Positions 1 to 7,244 of a stretch of 36,100 nt of DNA are shown piece after piece (position 1 is the first letter of the stretch; each line of letters opens with the position of its first letter). Location of the stretch: contig JABMQY010000025.1 in the NCBI GenBank assembly GCA_013202975.1, forward strand, positions 1 to 36,100, written 5' to 3'. This stretch comes from Candidatus Saganbacteria bacterium. GTDB taxonomy: Bacteria; Margulisbacteria; WOR-1; XYC2-FULL-46-14. A model generated the notes under the pieces. The model worked only from the letters and a program-made list of their open reading frames with translations. It had not been told where the DNA came from and ran no database searches. The translations under genes and the position numbers were made by a program.

Positions 1-1
1 G

Positions 2-1117
2 AAACATGCCAAAAGCAATGAAACATACGAAGTTGGCAAATGGAAACACAGAACTTTTGTCGGAGATGAATCGTATAAATGGCCCATTACTTATAGTGGA
101 AAATTCTATGTCCCGGTCGCCTATCTAAGCGGAGGAAAAGTTAGCGGTTATATTTGGATTGATCAACCAGGAAACATTGTTTCTAGCGTAAAGGCCAATC
201 GGGCATTATTTACCTATATGTACGTATTTGGTTTTGGAAATGAATCAGTTATGAAGGATGAAATCAAAACATATGAAGAAGACGCAAAAAGAAATGATGA
301 AGAAGAAAAAGACTACAGCAACTATAAGGACGCCGCAAAAGTTTTAAAGGTAGCGTCAAGCGCAATGGGAGCTTATCTGTCCGGTGGATTAGGCGTTGGC
401 TTAGCCGCAGCCGATGTCGGTATATTTTTAACAAAGATGGATATGCTGGAAGATTCAGGAGCTGCTTCTCCCAATCTATCAAGCTATGAAGATTTATCTG
501 ATGCCGCTCAAACCCTGGATAATTTATCCGATTTATCAAAGGCCGTTTCTGCAGCAAAGGATATACAAAGGCTGCAAATACAAATGCAGACATTAAAAAC
601 CATGCAGGAAGTAAAAAATAGTAAAGCGGCAATGGACCTCTCCCGAGTAAAAATGCTTGATGCGGTTAAAAGCTTAGGCTGGGCTATTTTTGCTAAAGCA
701 GAGTCAACCGGAGAGATTGCAGAGCAGGCCGCTGTAATAGCAATTAAGTTTAAGGGATTAAAACTTTTAAACGGATTAATAGCAAAGACTTACAAAGAAG
801 CCCTAAATGGAGTTGGTGATGACAAAGAGGCAAAGAACATATTTTTACTTCACAGGATGAGGGCAAAGGCTTATAAATTAAAGGGCGATTTGGCACAATT
901 GCTCCTTAATTCATATCGCCAAAGAAAGGGCCGGCTTTCTGGATATATTGGACGATTTACACTTTACGTTCAGGGAAAATCGGTTGATGAAGATAAAGCT
1001 GAGCAGGCAATCATAAACCTACAAATGTCAGTTGAAAAAGAACTCGATTATTACTTCGATATGAAGATAAATACGGATGTGAGTACCGGTTTGGCAGTGC
1101 AGAGGGCCAGGTTTTAA
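2..1117 (+). CDS. Unrecognised protein, 5' end cut by window edge
   Basis: The reading frame is open from base 2, so the first internal ATG (218) is not a convincing start and the gene begins outside the window. At least 371 residues are encoded. The upstream part (bases 2-217) reads as a beta-rich segment with many Gly, Tyr and Trp residues, such as VGKWKHRTFVGDESYKWP. It is followed by an acidic charged stretch, a short glycine/alanine-rich hydrophobic segment (SAMGAYLSGGLGVGLAAADVG) that could insert in or cross a membrane, and then mostly alpha-helical, coiled-coil-like sequence with many Lys, Gln and Leu. I recognise no family and assign no function. It converges on the M48 protease gene, and the two stop codons overlap by 4 bp, leaving no room for a separate terminator. 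Confidence 0.75.
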   Translation, partial: KHAKSNETYEVGKWKHRTFVGDESYKWPITYSGKFYVPVAYLSGGKVSGYIWIDQPGNIVSSVKANRALFTYMYVFGFGNESVMKDEIKTYEEDAKRNDEEEKDYSNYKDAAKVLKVASSAMGAYLSGGLGVGLAAADVGIFLTKMDMLEDSGAASPNLSSYEDLSDAAQTLDNLSDLSKAVSAAKDIQRLQIQMQTLKTMQEVKNSKAAMDLSRVKMLDAVKSLGWAIFAKAESTGEIAEQAAVIAIKFKGLKLLNGLIAKTYKEALNGVGDDKEAKNIFLLHRMRAKAYKLKGDLAQLLLNSYRQRKGRLSGYIGRFTLYVQGKSVDEDKAEQAIINLQMSVEKELDYYFDMKINTDVSTGLAVQRARF

Positions 1118-1941
1118 AATTTATTCTTCCTAATCAACTCTTTTAAACGATTAATCCTTTTGGTTGTCACCGGATGGGAATCATAGTAAGAATCGAGTGC
1201 TTCCTCAAGAACCCTGGCAACCTCGCCTACCGGCGTCTTGGCCCGGGCTGGATCAGTTTCATTGTTATAAGCCTTGAGCCGGGTAAATAAATCGACTGTA
1301 GCAGAAGGATCATAACCAGCCTTTTTCATAAGCACCAGACCAAAGGAATCAGCATCTAATTCCTGATACTTTCGGTAACCCATTGAAATTGATCTTCGCA
1401 AAAGGTCGACCACCATCCCAATATCCTCCATCTCTAGAGCCTCAAAAAATAATTCGTATTGAAAAAGCTCAACACAGTGGCGAAGATCAACATGCGCCAT
1501 CTCATGGCCAAGAATCGCAGCAAGTTCAGCCTCTGAGCTAACAAAATCCAACATCCCGCTCATAACAAAAACCTGCCCGCCGGGGAGAGCAAAGGCATTA
1601 AGGCGGCTTGATTTGATAACATGAAATTCATACTTAATATCTTTTCGGTTGAGATTAGGTAAGAGTTTTTGTGAAACCCGGCTAACATAAGCCTCTTTTG
1701 ATGGGTTATTTTCAAACCAAAAGCTAACCTTTTTTGCCAGCTTTTTCCCCAGTTCCATCTCTCTTTCTGCAGATACCCGGGTCAGCTTAAAACCAAACTG
1801 GTCTACATCACGCAAAACATCAGACCAGACCTCGGAAACAGAATCAAGACTGACATCCTGCTCAATATTGCCAAGATACACAACCGCTCCTGCAGCAAGT
1901 AAAATTATAAGTAAGACCAAAAAAGCAAAACGCGAAAACAT
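1114..1941 (-). CDS. M48-family zinc metalloprotease, membrane anchored
   Basis: The 275-residue protein has one N-terminal hydrophobic segment (about residues 5-23) that should anchor it in the inner membrane or act as an uncleaved signal. The zinc site is visible: HEMAH at 146-150 and the downstream ELDAD at 194-198, which supplies the third ligand (Glu194). ALPGGQVFVMSGML just before it (118-131) is the usual M48 strand. The family (BepA/YfgC, LoiP, HtpX relatives) does envelope-protein quality control; size and anchor fit the periplasm-facing Ste24-like members better than the multi-pass HtpX type. The start follows the DUF2339 stop by one base, so the two genes are surely co-transcribed, with this one second. 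I see no TPR domain, so it is shorter than BepA. Confidence 0.9.
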   Translation of the reverse strand: MFSRFAFLVLLIILLAAGAVVYLGNIEQDVSLDSVSEVWSDVLRDVDQFGFKLTRVSAEREMELGKKLAKKVSFWFENNPSKEAYVSRVSQKLLPNLNRKDIKYEFHVIKSSRLNAFALPGGQVFVMSGMLDFVSSEAELAAILGHEMAHVDLRHCVELFQYELFFEALEMEDIGMVVDLLRRSISMGYRKYQELDADSFGLVLMKKAGYDPSATVDLFTRLKAYNNETDPARAKTPVGEVARVLEEALDSYYDSHPVTTKRINRLKELIRKNKF

Positions 1942-1942
1942 A

Positions 1943-4843
1943 TTAATCCTCCACCAAATAGCTCTTGATCTGTTTGCTAAAACGGGTATAAATCAACGAT
2001 ACCCCCAAAAGCAAAAGACCCAAAACAATAAATGATAAAATTCGATGGATAGTTTCTAATCCGCTTAAATCAAAAACAAAGAGCTTTATGATACAGAGCA
2101 TCAGCAAAAAGAGTCCGGATAAGCGCAGGCTTTTTTCCCGCGTCGGAAAACCGACCGATAAAAGGGCAACCGCTTCAATTCCCCACGCCACCGTTAACCA
2201 CCCGCCCTGGACTTCATAAAAAATCAGAACCGTTAAAAGCACAGTTGCCAAAACAGAAAACATCATGCGGCCATATTTTTCCAACTCATCCTTGTAGCGG
2301 GGAAGAATAAACTGGCAGGCATAAAAAATGGCAATTACAATTGATCCGGTTACCACCCGGCCAAACATACCGGAGAGACTCTCCGGCATATTAAAATTAG
2401 TCACCCAGCTGCGCAAAAAGACAATCAAAGCAAGAATATAACCCTGCCAGCGCAAATCAATATTGTTGCGGCGGGTGCCTAAAAGGACAAAGACAAGGAC
2501 AAGAAGCGACCAACCCACCACCGCCAGAACCCGGCCAAATTCAAAGCGTATTAAAAAGAAGAATAATATAGCCGGAGCCCAAAGATAGATCCTATTCAGA
2601 TATAGCTCAAAATCCAGCTTCTCGGCTACCGTTCGATATTTTTTTGAAAAATAGCCAAATAACAGAGCCAATGGCAAAACAGTAATAACACGATGAGATA
2701 TTCCAAATGTTTCACCAATGCCGGTAAAGTTAGCCAAAAAGAGGCGGCCAAAGCTCAATGCCGCCATGATATTGCCCTGAATACGAAGAGCCGGAAGATT
2801 CACAAAAAATCCCAGCTCCAAAACCAATAAGGCTAATACCCCCCATCCGATTGCAATCAACGGAACCGGCAGGAGATACCAGCAGAGGATTGCAAGGAGA
2901 ATTGTACCCAGACCTGAAGAAATATCCCGCAAATAAACACTTTCATCTTTTGAAATATTCGAAGGAGCAAATTTATAGAAACGAAAAAACGAGAGATAGG
3001 CCAGAGCGGCAGTAAGTCCCAGAGAGAGCCTGGATGCAAAATTACTTACTGACAAATCAAAGACATTAATAAAAACTAAGGTAAACAGGGCAAGAACAGC
3101 AACGCAATAAGCCTGGATCCTAAATTCTTCCAAATTGGTTTTTATGCCGTTTTCAAAAAGAGTGATTGCATAGAGCAGCAAGCCCAGGGCCAGCAGATGG
3201 GAATGCAATTCAAATCCCAAAACAACGGCAATTACGATTGCAGCAGAATAGGAATAACCCCTTTCGGCCAACACGGTTTTTAGACCTCTTATTGAATTGA
3301 GGATAAGCCGATTTAGATAAAAAACTGCGGCCGACAGGAATGCCAGCGGAGTCCAGTATTTAAGATTAAGGCCTGATAAAATTATTTCACCCGGTTGATT
3401 GATATCATAAACAAGCAATTTCCCCAAAGGAATGATAAACAGCGCCAGGCTTAGGTATCGCAAATAAGGCAATCGAAAATATAATCCGAGTAAAAAGAGG
3501 AACTGGGCTTCAAGCATCAAGGCAATATTTATATTTAACCCCGAAAACCTGATATAAATAAATGGAACCAGCAGCGCAGCTGCAAGAGTAACCGCTCCTT
3601 CATAACCGCCCCCAACAAGCCTGGTGACTATATCATCTTTTTTAGAAGAGGCGGAAGGAGGCATCAATCTGAAACGGATAATTGTGCTGACAAGATAAGC
3701 GGCCGCAGTCATAAATAAAAGATGAGAAATTATCAGGTTTGAACCAGTTGACCATTGTAGAAATGAAACACCCAAAAAACCACAGGCATTAAGAGGAAAA
3801 ATGGTCATGGAAAGATCAAGCCGGCTGGATCGTTTTTTTATTGCAATAAGATCAAATGCTTCAAATAAAACCCAGTAAATAATTAATATAGAATGCTGAA
3901 ATAAAAACTGGACAAAGGAAAGTTCCCGCGGCATCTCAAGGCCGCTGGTCTTAAATGCATAGATTGCGTAGGTTGCAACCAGACCAAAGACTGCCATTTT
4001 ATTCCAGGATAATTTATAGGCAACGGCAAGCAAAGAAAAAGCCAGCATTAAGAGCGCAATTGAAGAAAAACCGGTAACCGGCGTAATAGCAAGAGTAATA
4101 AAACCTATAAAAAAAGCCAGACCGCTCACTATTTCTGATCGATAGATAAAAGAATGCAAAATCATTCCAACGGCAACAACAAATAACATAACGGAGGCGA
4201 TTAGCGGGTCATAAATAATACGGGAAGCATCCATGGCATGCATGGCATAAGTTGTGATATATAAACCGGCCCATCCGGCCCCGAGCAGCCCGCGGGCAAA
4301 GATTGCATAGCGTTTTTTTGACTCTGTAAGAATTCCTATTCCTAACAATACTAAGCTAATAACCAGGCCAATTACTATTCTGCCCAGAGGACCAAAATAC
4401 CTGAAAGAATAACCTAAAAATAATGCAACACCGATAATCAGGACCAAGGCCCCGATTTTATTAAGCCAACTACCGCCAACAACCGATTCCCACTCTTCTG
4501 TAGCCATACCGCCAAAAAGACGCTGGATTAAATCCGGCTCCTTGCGTCTTTCAGCCTTTGATACCTTTTTTGTCTTAGGAACTTCTGCAACACTTTCTAT
4601 TTTTTCTGTAACTATAGGTTCTTTTTTAATTGACACATCAAAACGAGACGGCAAGGGTTCATTTTTTATTGATACATCGAAGCGAGAAGTTTGTGGGGAT
4701 TGAATTCTTTGTTCCAAATCCTCTTTTTTGGCCTTTCCCAGAACATAATCCCGCAGCAGATCAATCCTGCGATCAATTGCCCTGAGGCGGTCGAAAACAA
4801 TAACCAAAGTAATAATAACAACTATCAGTAAAATAAATGTCAT
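1943..4843 (-). CDS. DUF2339-type large polytopic membrane protein
   Basis: The 966-residue protein has an N-terminal hydrophobic segment (3-17), a charged coiled-coil/linker region (18-110) and then a long series of more than 20 hydrophobic helices separated by very short loops. This is the architecture of the DUF2339 'predicted membrane protein' family, whose function is unknown. The motif around WLNKIGALVLIIGVALFLGYS at the first main helix is typical of the family. The linker contains a 13-residue peptide present twice (SRFDVSIKNEPLP, then SRFDVSIKKEPIV, residues 53-78). It is first in a two-gene operon with an M48 protease, which hints at an envelope-maintenance or polymer-related role, but that is inference. 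A sigma70-like promoter (4861-4889) lies upstream and gives a short AT-rich leader without a Shine-Dalgarno sequence. Confidence 0.85.
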   Translation of the reverse strand: MTFILLIVVIITLVIVFDRLRAIDRRIDLLRDYVLGKAKKEDLEQRIQSPQTSRFDVSIKNEPLPSRFDVSIKKEPIVTEKIESVAEVPKTKKVSKAERRKEPDLIQRLFGGMATEEWESVVGGSWLNKIGALVLIIGVALFLGYSFRYFGPLGRIVIGLVISLVLLGIGILTESKKRYAIFARGLLGAGWAGLYITTYAMHAMDASRIIYDPLIASVMLFVVAVGMILHSFIYRSEIVSGLAFFIGFITLAITPVTGFSSIALLMLAFSLLAVAYKLSWNKMAVFGLVATYAIYAFKTSGLEMPRELSFVQFLFQHSILIIYWVLFEAFDLIAIKKRSSRLDLSMTIFPLNACGFLGVSFLQWSTGSNLIISHLLFMTAAAYLVSTIIRFRLMPPSASSKKDDIVTRLVGGGYEGAVTLAAALLVPFIYIRFSGLNINIALMLEAQFLFLLGLYFRLPYLRYLSLALFIIPLGKLLVYDINQPGEIILSGLNLKYWTPLAFLSAAVFYLNRLILNSIRGLKTVLAERGYSYSAAIVIAVVLGFELHSHLLALGLLLYAITLFENGIKTNLEEFRIQAYCVAVLALFTLVFINVFDLSVSNFASRLSLGLTAALAYLSFFRFYKFAPSNISKDESVYLRDISSGLGTILLAILCWYLLPVPLIAIGWGVLALLVLELGFFVNLPALRIQGNIMAALSFGRLFLANFTGIGETFGISHRVITVLPLALLFGYFSKKYRTVAEKLDFELYLNRIYLWAPAILFFFLIRFEFGRVLAVVGWSLLVLVFVLLGTRRNNIDLRWQGYILALIVFLRSWVTNFNMPESLSGMFGRVVTGSIVIAIFYACQFILPRYKDELEKYGRMMFSVLATVLLTVLIFYEVQGGWLTVAWGIEAVALLSVGFPTREKSLRLSGLFLLMLCIIKLFVFDLSGLETIHRILSFIVLGLLLLGVSLIYTRFSKQIKSYLVED
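4617..4694 (-). repeat. Two-copy 39-bp in-frame tandem repeat
   Basis: Two diverged copies with a period of 39 bp lie in the linker region of the DUF2339 gene and encode the 13-residue peptide SRFDVSIK(N/K)EP twice. The period is a multiple of three, so the frame is kept. The copies differ at several third positions, so the duplication is not recent. Confidence 0.75.
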
Positions 4844-4860
4844 AAAATTATATTGAAAGA

Positions 4861-4889
4861 ATTATAGTCTTGTGGCAAGTAAAAGTCAA
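4861..4889 (-). promoter_or_regulatory. Promoter for the DUF2339-M48 operon
   Basis: On the minus strand a -35 TTGACT (4884-4889) is separated by 17 bp from a -10 TATAAT (4861-4866). The ATG follows 18 bp later, so the predicted leader is about 11-12 nt, AT-rich and without a Shine-Dalgarno motif. The promoter lies back to back with that of the small membrane protein gene. Confidence 0.7.
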
Positions 4890-4890
4890 G

Positions 4891-4920
4891 TTGGGCGTTT
4901 TTGGTTTATTGTAGTATACT
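4891..4920 (+). promoter_or_regulatory. Leaderless-type promoter for the small membrane protein
   Basis: A -35-like TTGGGC (4891-4896), an 18-bp spacer and a good -10 TATACT (4915-4920) are followed by only six bases before the ATG at 4927. With normal spacing the transcript would start on the A of the start codon, giving a leaderless mRNA. Confidence 0.6.
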
Positions 4921-4926
4921 ATTCTA

Positions 4927-5169
4927 ATGACTGATAAGAATACTGCCTGGTATTTAAAGCCGATCACGGTTATCTTTCTGATATTTTTTGTCCTGGGCCC
5001 TTTTGGCCTGCCGCTGCTTTATAAGAGTCCTGAATTTAGTAAGGGTTTAAAGATAATATTAACTCTTATTGTGTTATTTTATACTGCCTTTTTTGTCTTT
5101 ATTATATACTTCTTTGTACAATCGACTCTGGAGAGTATTGACCAGCTGCTGGGGCCGTTGAATTTATAG
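4927..5169 (+). CDS. Small two-helix membrane protein of unknown function
   Basis: This 80-residue protein has two clear hydrophobic segments (about 12-31 and 41-67) and short polar ends, so it is probably a two-pass inner-membrane protein. The GPFGLPLLYKSPEFSKG stretch between the helices resembles short unnamed membrane proteins that I cannot assign to a named family. The frame is supported by a promoter whose predicted transcription start coincides with the ATG and by the absence of any competing gene. It stands alone and converges on the GIY-YIG gene, with 8 bp between the two stops. No function is proposed. Confidence 0.7.
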   Translation: MTDKNTAWYLKPITVIFLIFFVLGPFGLPLLYKSPEFSKGLKIILTLIVLFYTAFFVFIIYFFVQSTLESIDQLLGPLNL

Positions 5170-5177
5170 GGGAAATA

Positions 5178-5462
5178 TTATCTATCCCTGCATCTGGCCG
5201 CTGCCTTCAAAACCCACTTTTCTCCCTTTATTAGTGCAATCTTTTTGGTTCTAGTCCAGCCTTTAATTTGAATTTCCCTTTTTGTAGCAGCGCTTCTATT
5301 TTGGTGCTCTTCTGAATAAAGGAATTGGACTGGGGGATTTGATGAAGTATAGTGTCCTCCTTTTCCATCTTTGTGCTCTTTGAATCTTCTTTCCAAATTA
5401 GATGTAATTCCGGTGTAGAGAGCTCCATCCTTGCATTTGAGGATATAAACATGGTATGTCAT
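5178..5462 (-). CDS. Small GIY-YIG-domain nuclease (UPF0213/YhbQ-like)
   Basis: The 94 residues form a single GIY-YIG domain. The paired tyrosine motifs appear as VYIL (5-8) and YTGIT (17-21), followed by NLERRFKEH with the conserved Arg and His. The C-terminal REIQIKGWTRTKK signature is typical of the UPF0213/YhbQ-like group. The family cleaves DNA with a metal-dependent single-domain fold; members of this stand-alone group have been linked to repair-like or structure-specific cleavage, and many remain uncharacterised. It starts just downstream of a nested palindrome (5485-5559) that lies between it and the initiator tRNA gene. I see no clear Shine-Dalgarno site at the ATG. The last residues (AAARCRDR) look like the variable tail usual for this group. 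Confidence 0.9.
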   Translation of the reverse strand: MTYHVYILKCKDGALYTGITSNLERRFKEHKDGKGGHYTSSNPPVQFLYSEEHQNRSAATKREIQIKGWTRTKKIALIKGEKWVLKAAARCRDR

Positions 5463-5484
5463 ATTAGCTTGGTGGTTTCAACCT

Positions 5485-5559
5485 CGACTCACTCCGTTCG
5501 CTCGGTTTGGTTCGACAATGAGGGAGTCGAATGGTGAGCGAGCGCAGCGAGTCGAACCA
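5485..5559. repeat. Nested palindrome (REP-like) beside the tRNA and GIY-YIG gene
   Basis: Arms 5485-5503 and 5536-5554 pair over 19 positions with 16 Watson-Crick pairs, one G-U and two mismatches. The loop contains TTCGAC (5511-5516) and GTCGAA (5526-5531), which pair with each other. TGGTTCGAC (5508-5516) also pairs perfectly with GTCGAACCA (5551-5559), so alternative folds exist. The core words, such as GAGCGAGCGCAGCGAG, resemble dispersed palindromic repeats of other bacteria. No T-run follows, so it is not a standard terminator. Confidence 0.7.
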
Positions 5560-5633
5560 TAGCGGGGGTGGGATTCGAACCCACGACCTCAAGGTTATGA
5601 GCCTTGCGAGCTACCAGGCTGCTCCACCCCGCG
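5560..5633 (-). tRNA. Initiator tRNA-fMet (CAT anticodon)
   Basis: The 74-nt cloverleaf folds fully: acceptor CGCGGGG/CCCCGC, D stem GAGC/GCTC, anticodon stem CAAGG/CCTTG with loop CTCATAA, and T stem GTGGG/CCCAC with loop TTCGAAT. Two initiator hallmarks are visible: base 1 (C) cannot pair with base 72 (U), and the D stem has the purine-pyrimidine pair A11-U24. Two details are unusual. The three G-C pairs expected at the bottom of the anticodon stem are A-U, G-C, G-C, and base 72 is U rather than the common A. CCA is not encoded. A TATAAT (plus-strand 5646-5651) lies upstream and overlaps the plsY promoter on the other strand. Confidence 0.95.
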
Positions 5634-5647
5634 ATAATATATGCTAT

Positions 5648-5653
5648 TATACT
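5648..5653 (+). promoter_or_regulatory. -10 element placed for a leaderless plsY transcript
   Basis: TATACT is followed by six bases and then the plsY ATG (5660), so transcription would begin at the start codon. I find no convincing -35, since that position falls within the 5' end of the antisense tRNA gene. The minus-strand TATAAT for the tRNA overlaps it, so the two divergent promoters may compete. Confidence 0.45.
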
Positions 5654-5659
5654 ATAGTT

Positions 5660-6262
5660 ATGAAAATAACGCTAATTTTGGTAGTAAGTTATCTGCTTGG
5701 GTCAATCCCCTTCGGTTATATTATTGGAAAATTCTATGGCAAAGACATAACAAAAGAGGGAAGCGGAAACATCGGCGCAACCAATGCCTTCCGACTGCTC
5801 GGAACCGGCCCCGGAATTCTGGCCTTTATTCTTGATTTGCTAAAAGGCACGGTTGCAATATTGATTGCCTATAAGCTATCGTATGGCCAGGTTTCAAACT
5901 TGTCCTTATATTTAATTGCCGCCGGAGCCTGCGCAATCCTCGGCCATTCTTTTTCTATATTCATGAAATTTAGGGGCGGAAAGGGAGTTGCAGTCGGTCT
6001 GGGAGTTCTACTGGGCCTGGCACCCGGCGTCTTTATAATCTGTGCTTTATGGGCGGTATTAGTAATTGCAATTACCCGCTATGTCTCGGCCGCATCCATC
6101 ACCGGGGCAACTCTTGCAACATTTCTAATGTTCTTATTTGGGAAACCGCAAACCCTCTCCTTTTTTCTTTTGGCGGTAAACATCCTGATAATCATTAAAC
6201 ATAAAGATAACATCACAAGAATAATTAACGGAACAGAGAGGAAGATCGGAGAACATGAATAA
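5660..6262 (+). CDS. plsY: Acyl-phosphate:glycerol-3-phosphate acyltransferase PlsY
   Basis: This 200-residue inner-membrane enzyme transfers the acyl group from acyl-phosphate to sn-glycerol-3-phosphate, the first step of phosphatidic acid synthesis. The three family motifs are visible: SIPFGYIIGK near the N-terminus, SGNIGATNAFR in the first cytoplasmic loop, and GHSFSIFMKFRGGKGVAVGLG in the middle. About five hydrophobic helices surround them. The frame stays open to 5531, but that extension is the antisense translation of the tRNA gene (it reads GGGIRTHDLKV). MKITLILVVSYLLGSIPFG is therefore the real start, and a -10 element sits seven bases upstream of it. The gene overlaps gpsA by 8 bp, so substrate supply and use are encoded together. 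Confidence 0.96.
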   Translation: MKITLILVVSYLLGSIPFGYIIGKFYGKDITKEGSGNIGATNAFRLLGTGPGILAFILDLLKGTVAILIAYKLSYGQVSNLSLYLIAAGACAILGHSFSIFMKFRGGKGVAVGLGVLLGLAPGVFIICALWAVLVIAITRYVSAASITGATLATFLMFLFGKPQTLSFFLLAVNILIIIKHKDNITRIINGTERKIGEHE

Positions 6263-7244
6263 TAAAGTTTCTGTAATTGGAGCAGGTAACTGGGGCACTA
6301 CCCTGGCCCAGTTGTTATGTGAAAACCGGTGCCAGACTACCCTCTGGGCATACGAAAAAGAGGTCGTCTCGGACATTAAAAATTATCGGGAAAACAAACT
6401 TTTTTTACCCGGGTGCGAGCTTCCGGCCTCCCTCGAAGCAACCGATGATATAAATCAGGCTGTCTCTAACTCTAAATTAATAATATTTGTCGTTCCGGTG
6501 CAGCACCTAAGCGCTGTAATTAATAAAATCAATAAGCTGCCGCCAAACTGCCTGCTGATCTCTGCCGCAAAAGGGATTGAAATTAAGTCACTAAAAAGAC
6601 CGTCACAAATTATTCACGAACACTTTAAAAAGGAAATTGCCGTACTCTCCGGACCAAATCTGGCAAAAGAAATTGCTGCGGGGCTTCCTGCGGCATCGGT
6701 TGTTGCTTCAAAAAACAAGGATAATGCAGCGGCAATCCAGAAAATTATCATGTCAAACCGCTTTCGAATCTATACCCAGGAAGATGTATGCGGAGTAGAA
6801 CTGGGGGGAGCATTAAAGAATATTATTGCAATAGCTGCCGGAATTTGTGACGGTCTTGACCTGGGAGAAAATGCCCGGGCAGCCCTGATTGTCCGGGGAA
6901 TTACAGAAATCAGCCGGCTGGGAAAAGCGCTGGGTGCTGAAGAAAAAACTTTTTACGGGCTGTCGGGAATCGGGGACTTAATACTGACCGCCGGAAGCCC
7001 AAAATCCAGAAACCATAAAATAGGTGAAGCAATCAGCCGGGGTAAAAAACTCGATGAAATCATCAGGGGAATGAGCGAAATTGCGGAAGGGATCCCGACT
7101 ACAAAAGCAGTTTATAAACTGTCTCAGGAATTAAAAATCGATATGCCGATTTGCTCAAAAACCTACCAGGTCCTGTATAAAGGATTAGACCCATACACTG
7201 CAATAACTGATCTGTTAACCAGAAAAGCAAAACAAGAAAATTAG
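6255..7244 (+). CDS. gpsA: Glycerol-3-phosphate dehydrogenase (NAD(P)+)
   Basis: The 329-residue soluble enzyme reduces dihydroxyacetone phosphate to sn-glycerol-3-phosphate, the acceptor used by the neighbouring PlsY. The N-terminal Rossmann motif GAGNWGT spans residues 9-15. Family landmarks follow in order: SAAKGIE, LSGPNLAKEIAAGLP, the catalytic-domain stretch GALKNIIAIAAGICDGL, GENARAALIVRG, and the C-terminal SEIAEGIPTTKAVYKL. Its length matches the family. GGAG lies a few bases upstream of the ATG inside the plsY coding sequence, consistent with Shine-Dalgarno initiation or translational coupling from plsY (8-bp overlap). It converges on the sensor-like gene with a 4-bp overlap of stops. 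Confidence 0.97.
   Translation: MNNKVSVIGAGNWGTTLAQLLCENRCQTTLWAYEKEVVSDIKNYRENKLFLPGCELPASLEATDDINQAVSNSKLIIFVVPVQHLSAVINKINKLPPNCLLISAAKGIEIKSLKRPSQIIHEHFKKEIAVLSGPNLAKEIAAGLPAASVVASKNKDNAAAIQKIIMSNRFRIYTQEDVCGVELGGALKNIIAIAAGICDGLDLGENARAALIVRGITEISRLGKALGAEEKTFYGLSGIGDLILTAGSPKSRNHKIGEAISRGKKLDEIIRGMSEIAEGIPTTKAVYKLSQELKIDMPICSKTYQVLYKGLDPYTAITDLLTRKAKQEN

Noticed and set aside
264-632. Minus-strand frame of 122 codons opposite the first gene
   Set aside because: It lies wholly antisense to a longer open frame that runs off the window and shows no domain, leader or ribosome site of its own.
5160-5182. Terminator between the small membrane protein and the GIY-YIG gene
   Set aside because: The only candidate stem (GGGG with TCCC around an AT-rich loop) is four base pairs long and lacks a T-run.
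5531-5659. N-terminal extension of plsY by 43 codons
   Set aside because: It is the antisense translation of the initiator tRNA gene and the palindrome (GGGIRTHDLKV), a common annotation artefact. The plsY family begins at MKITLILVV and a -10 box lies just before that ATG.
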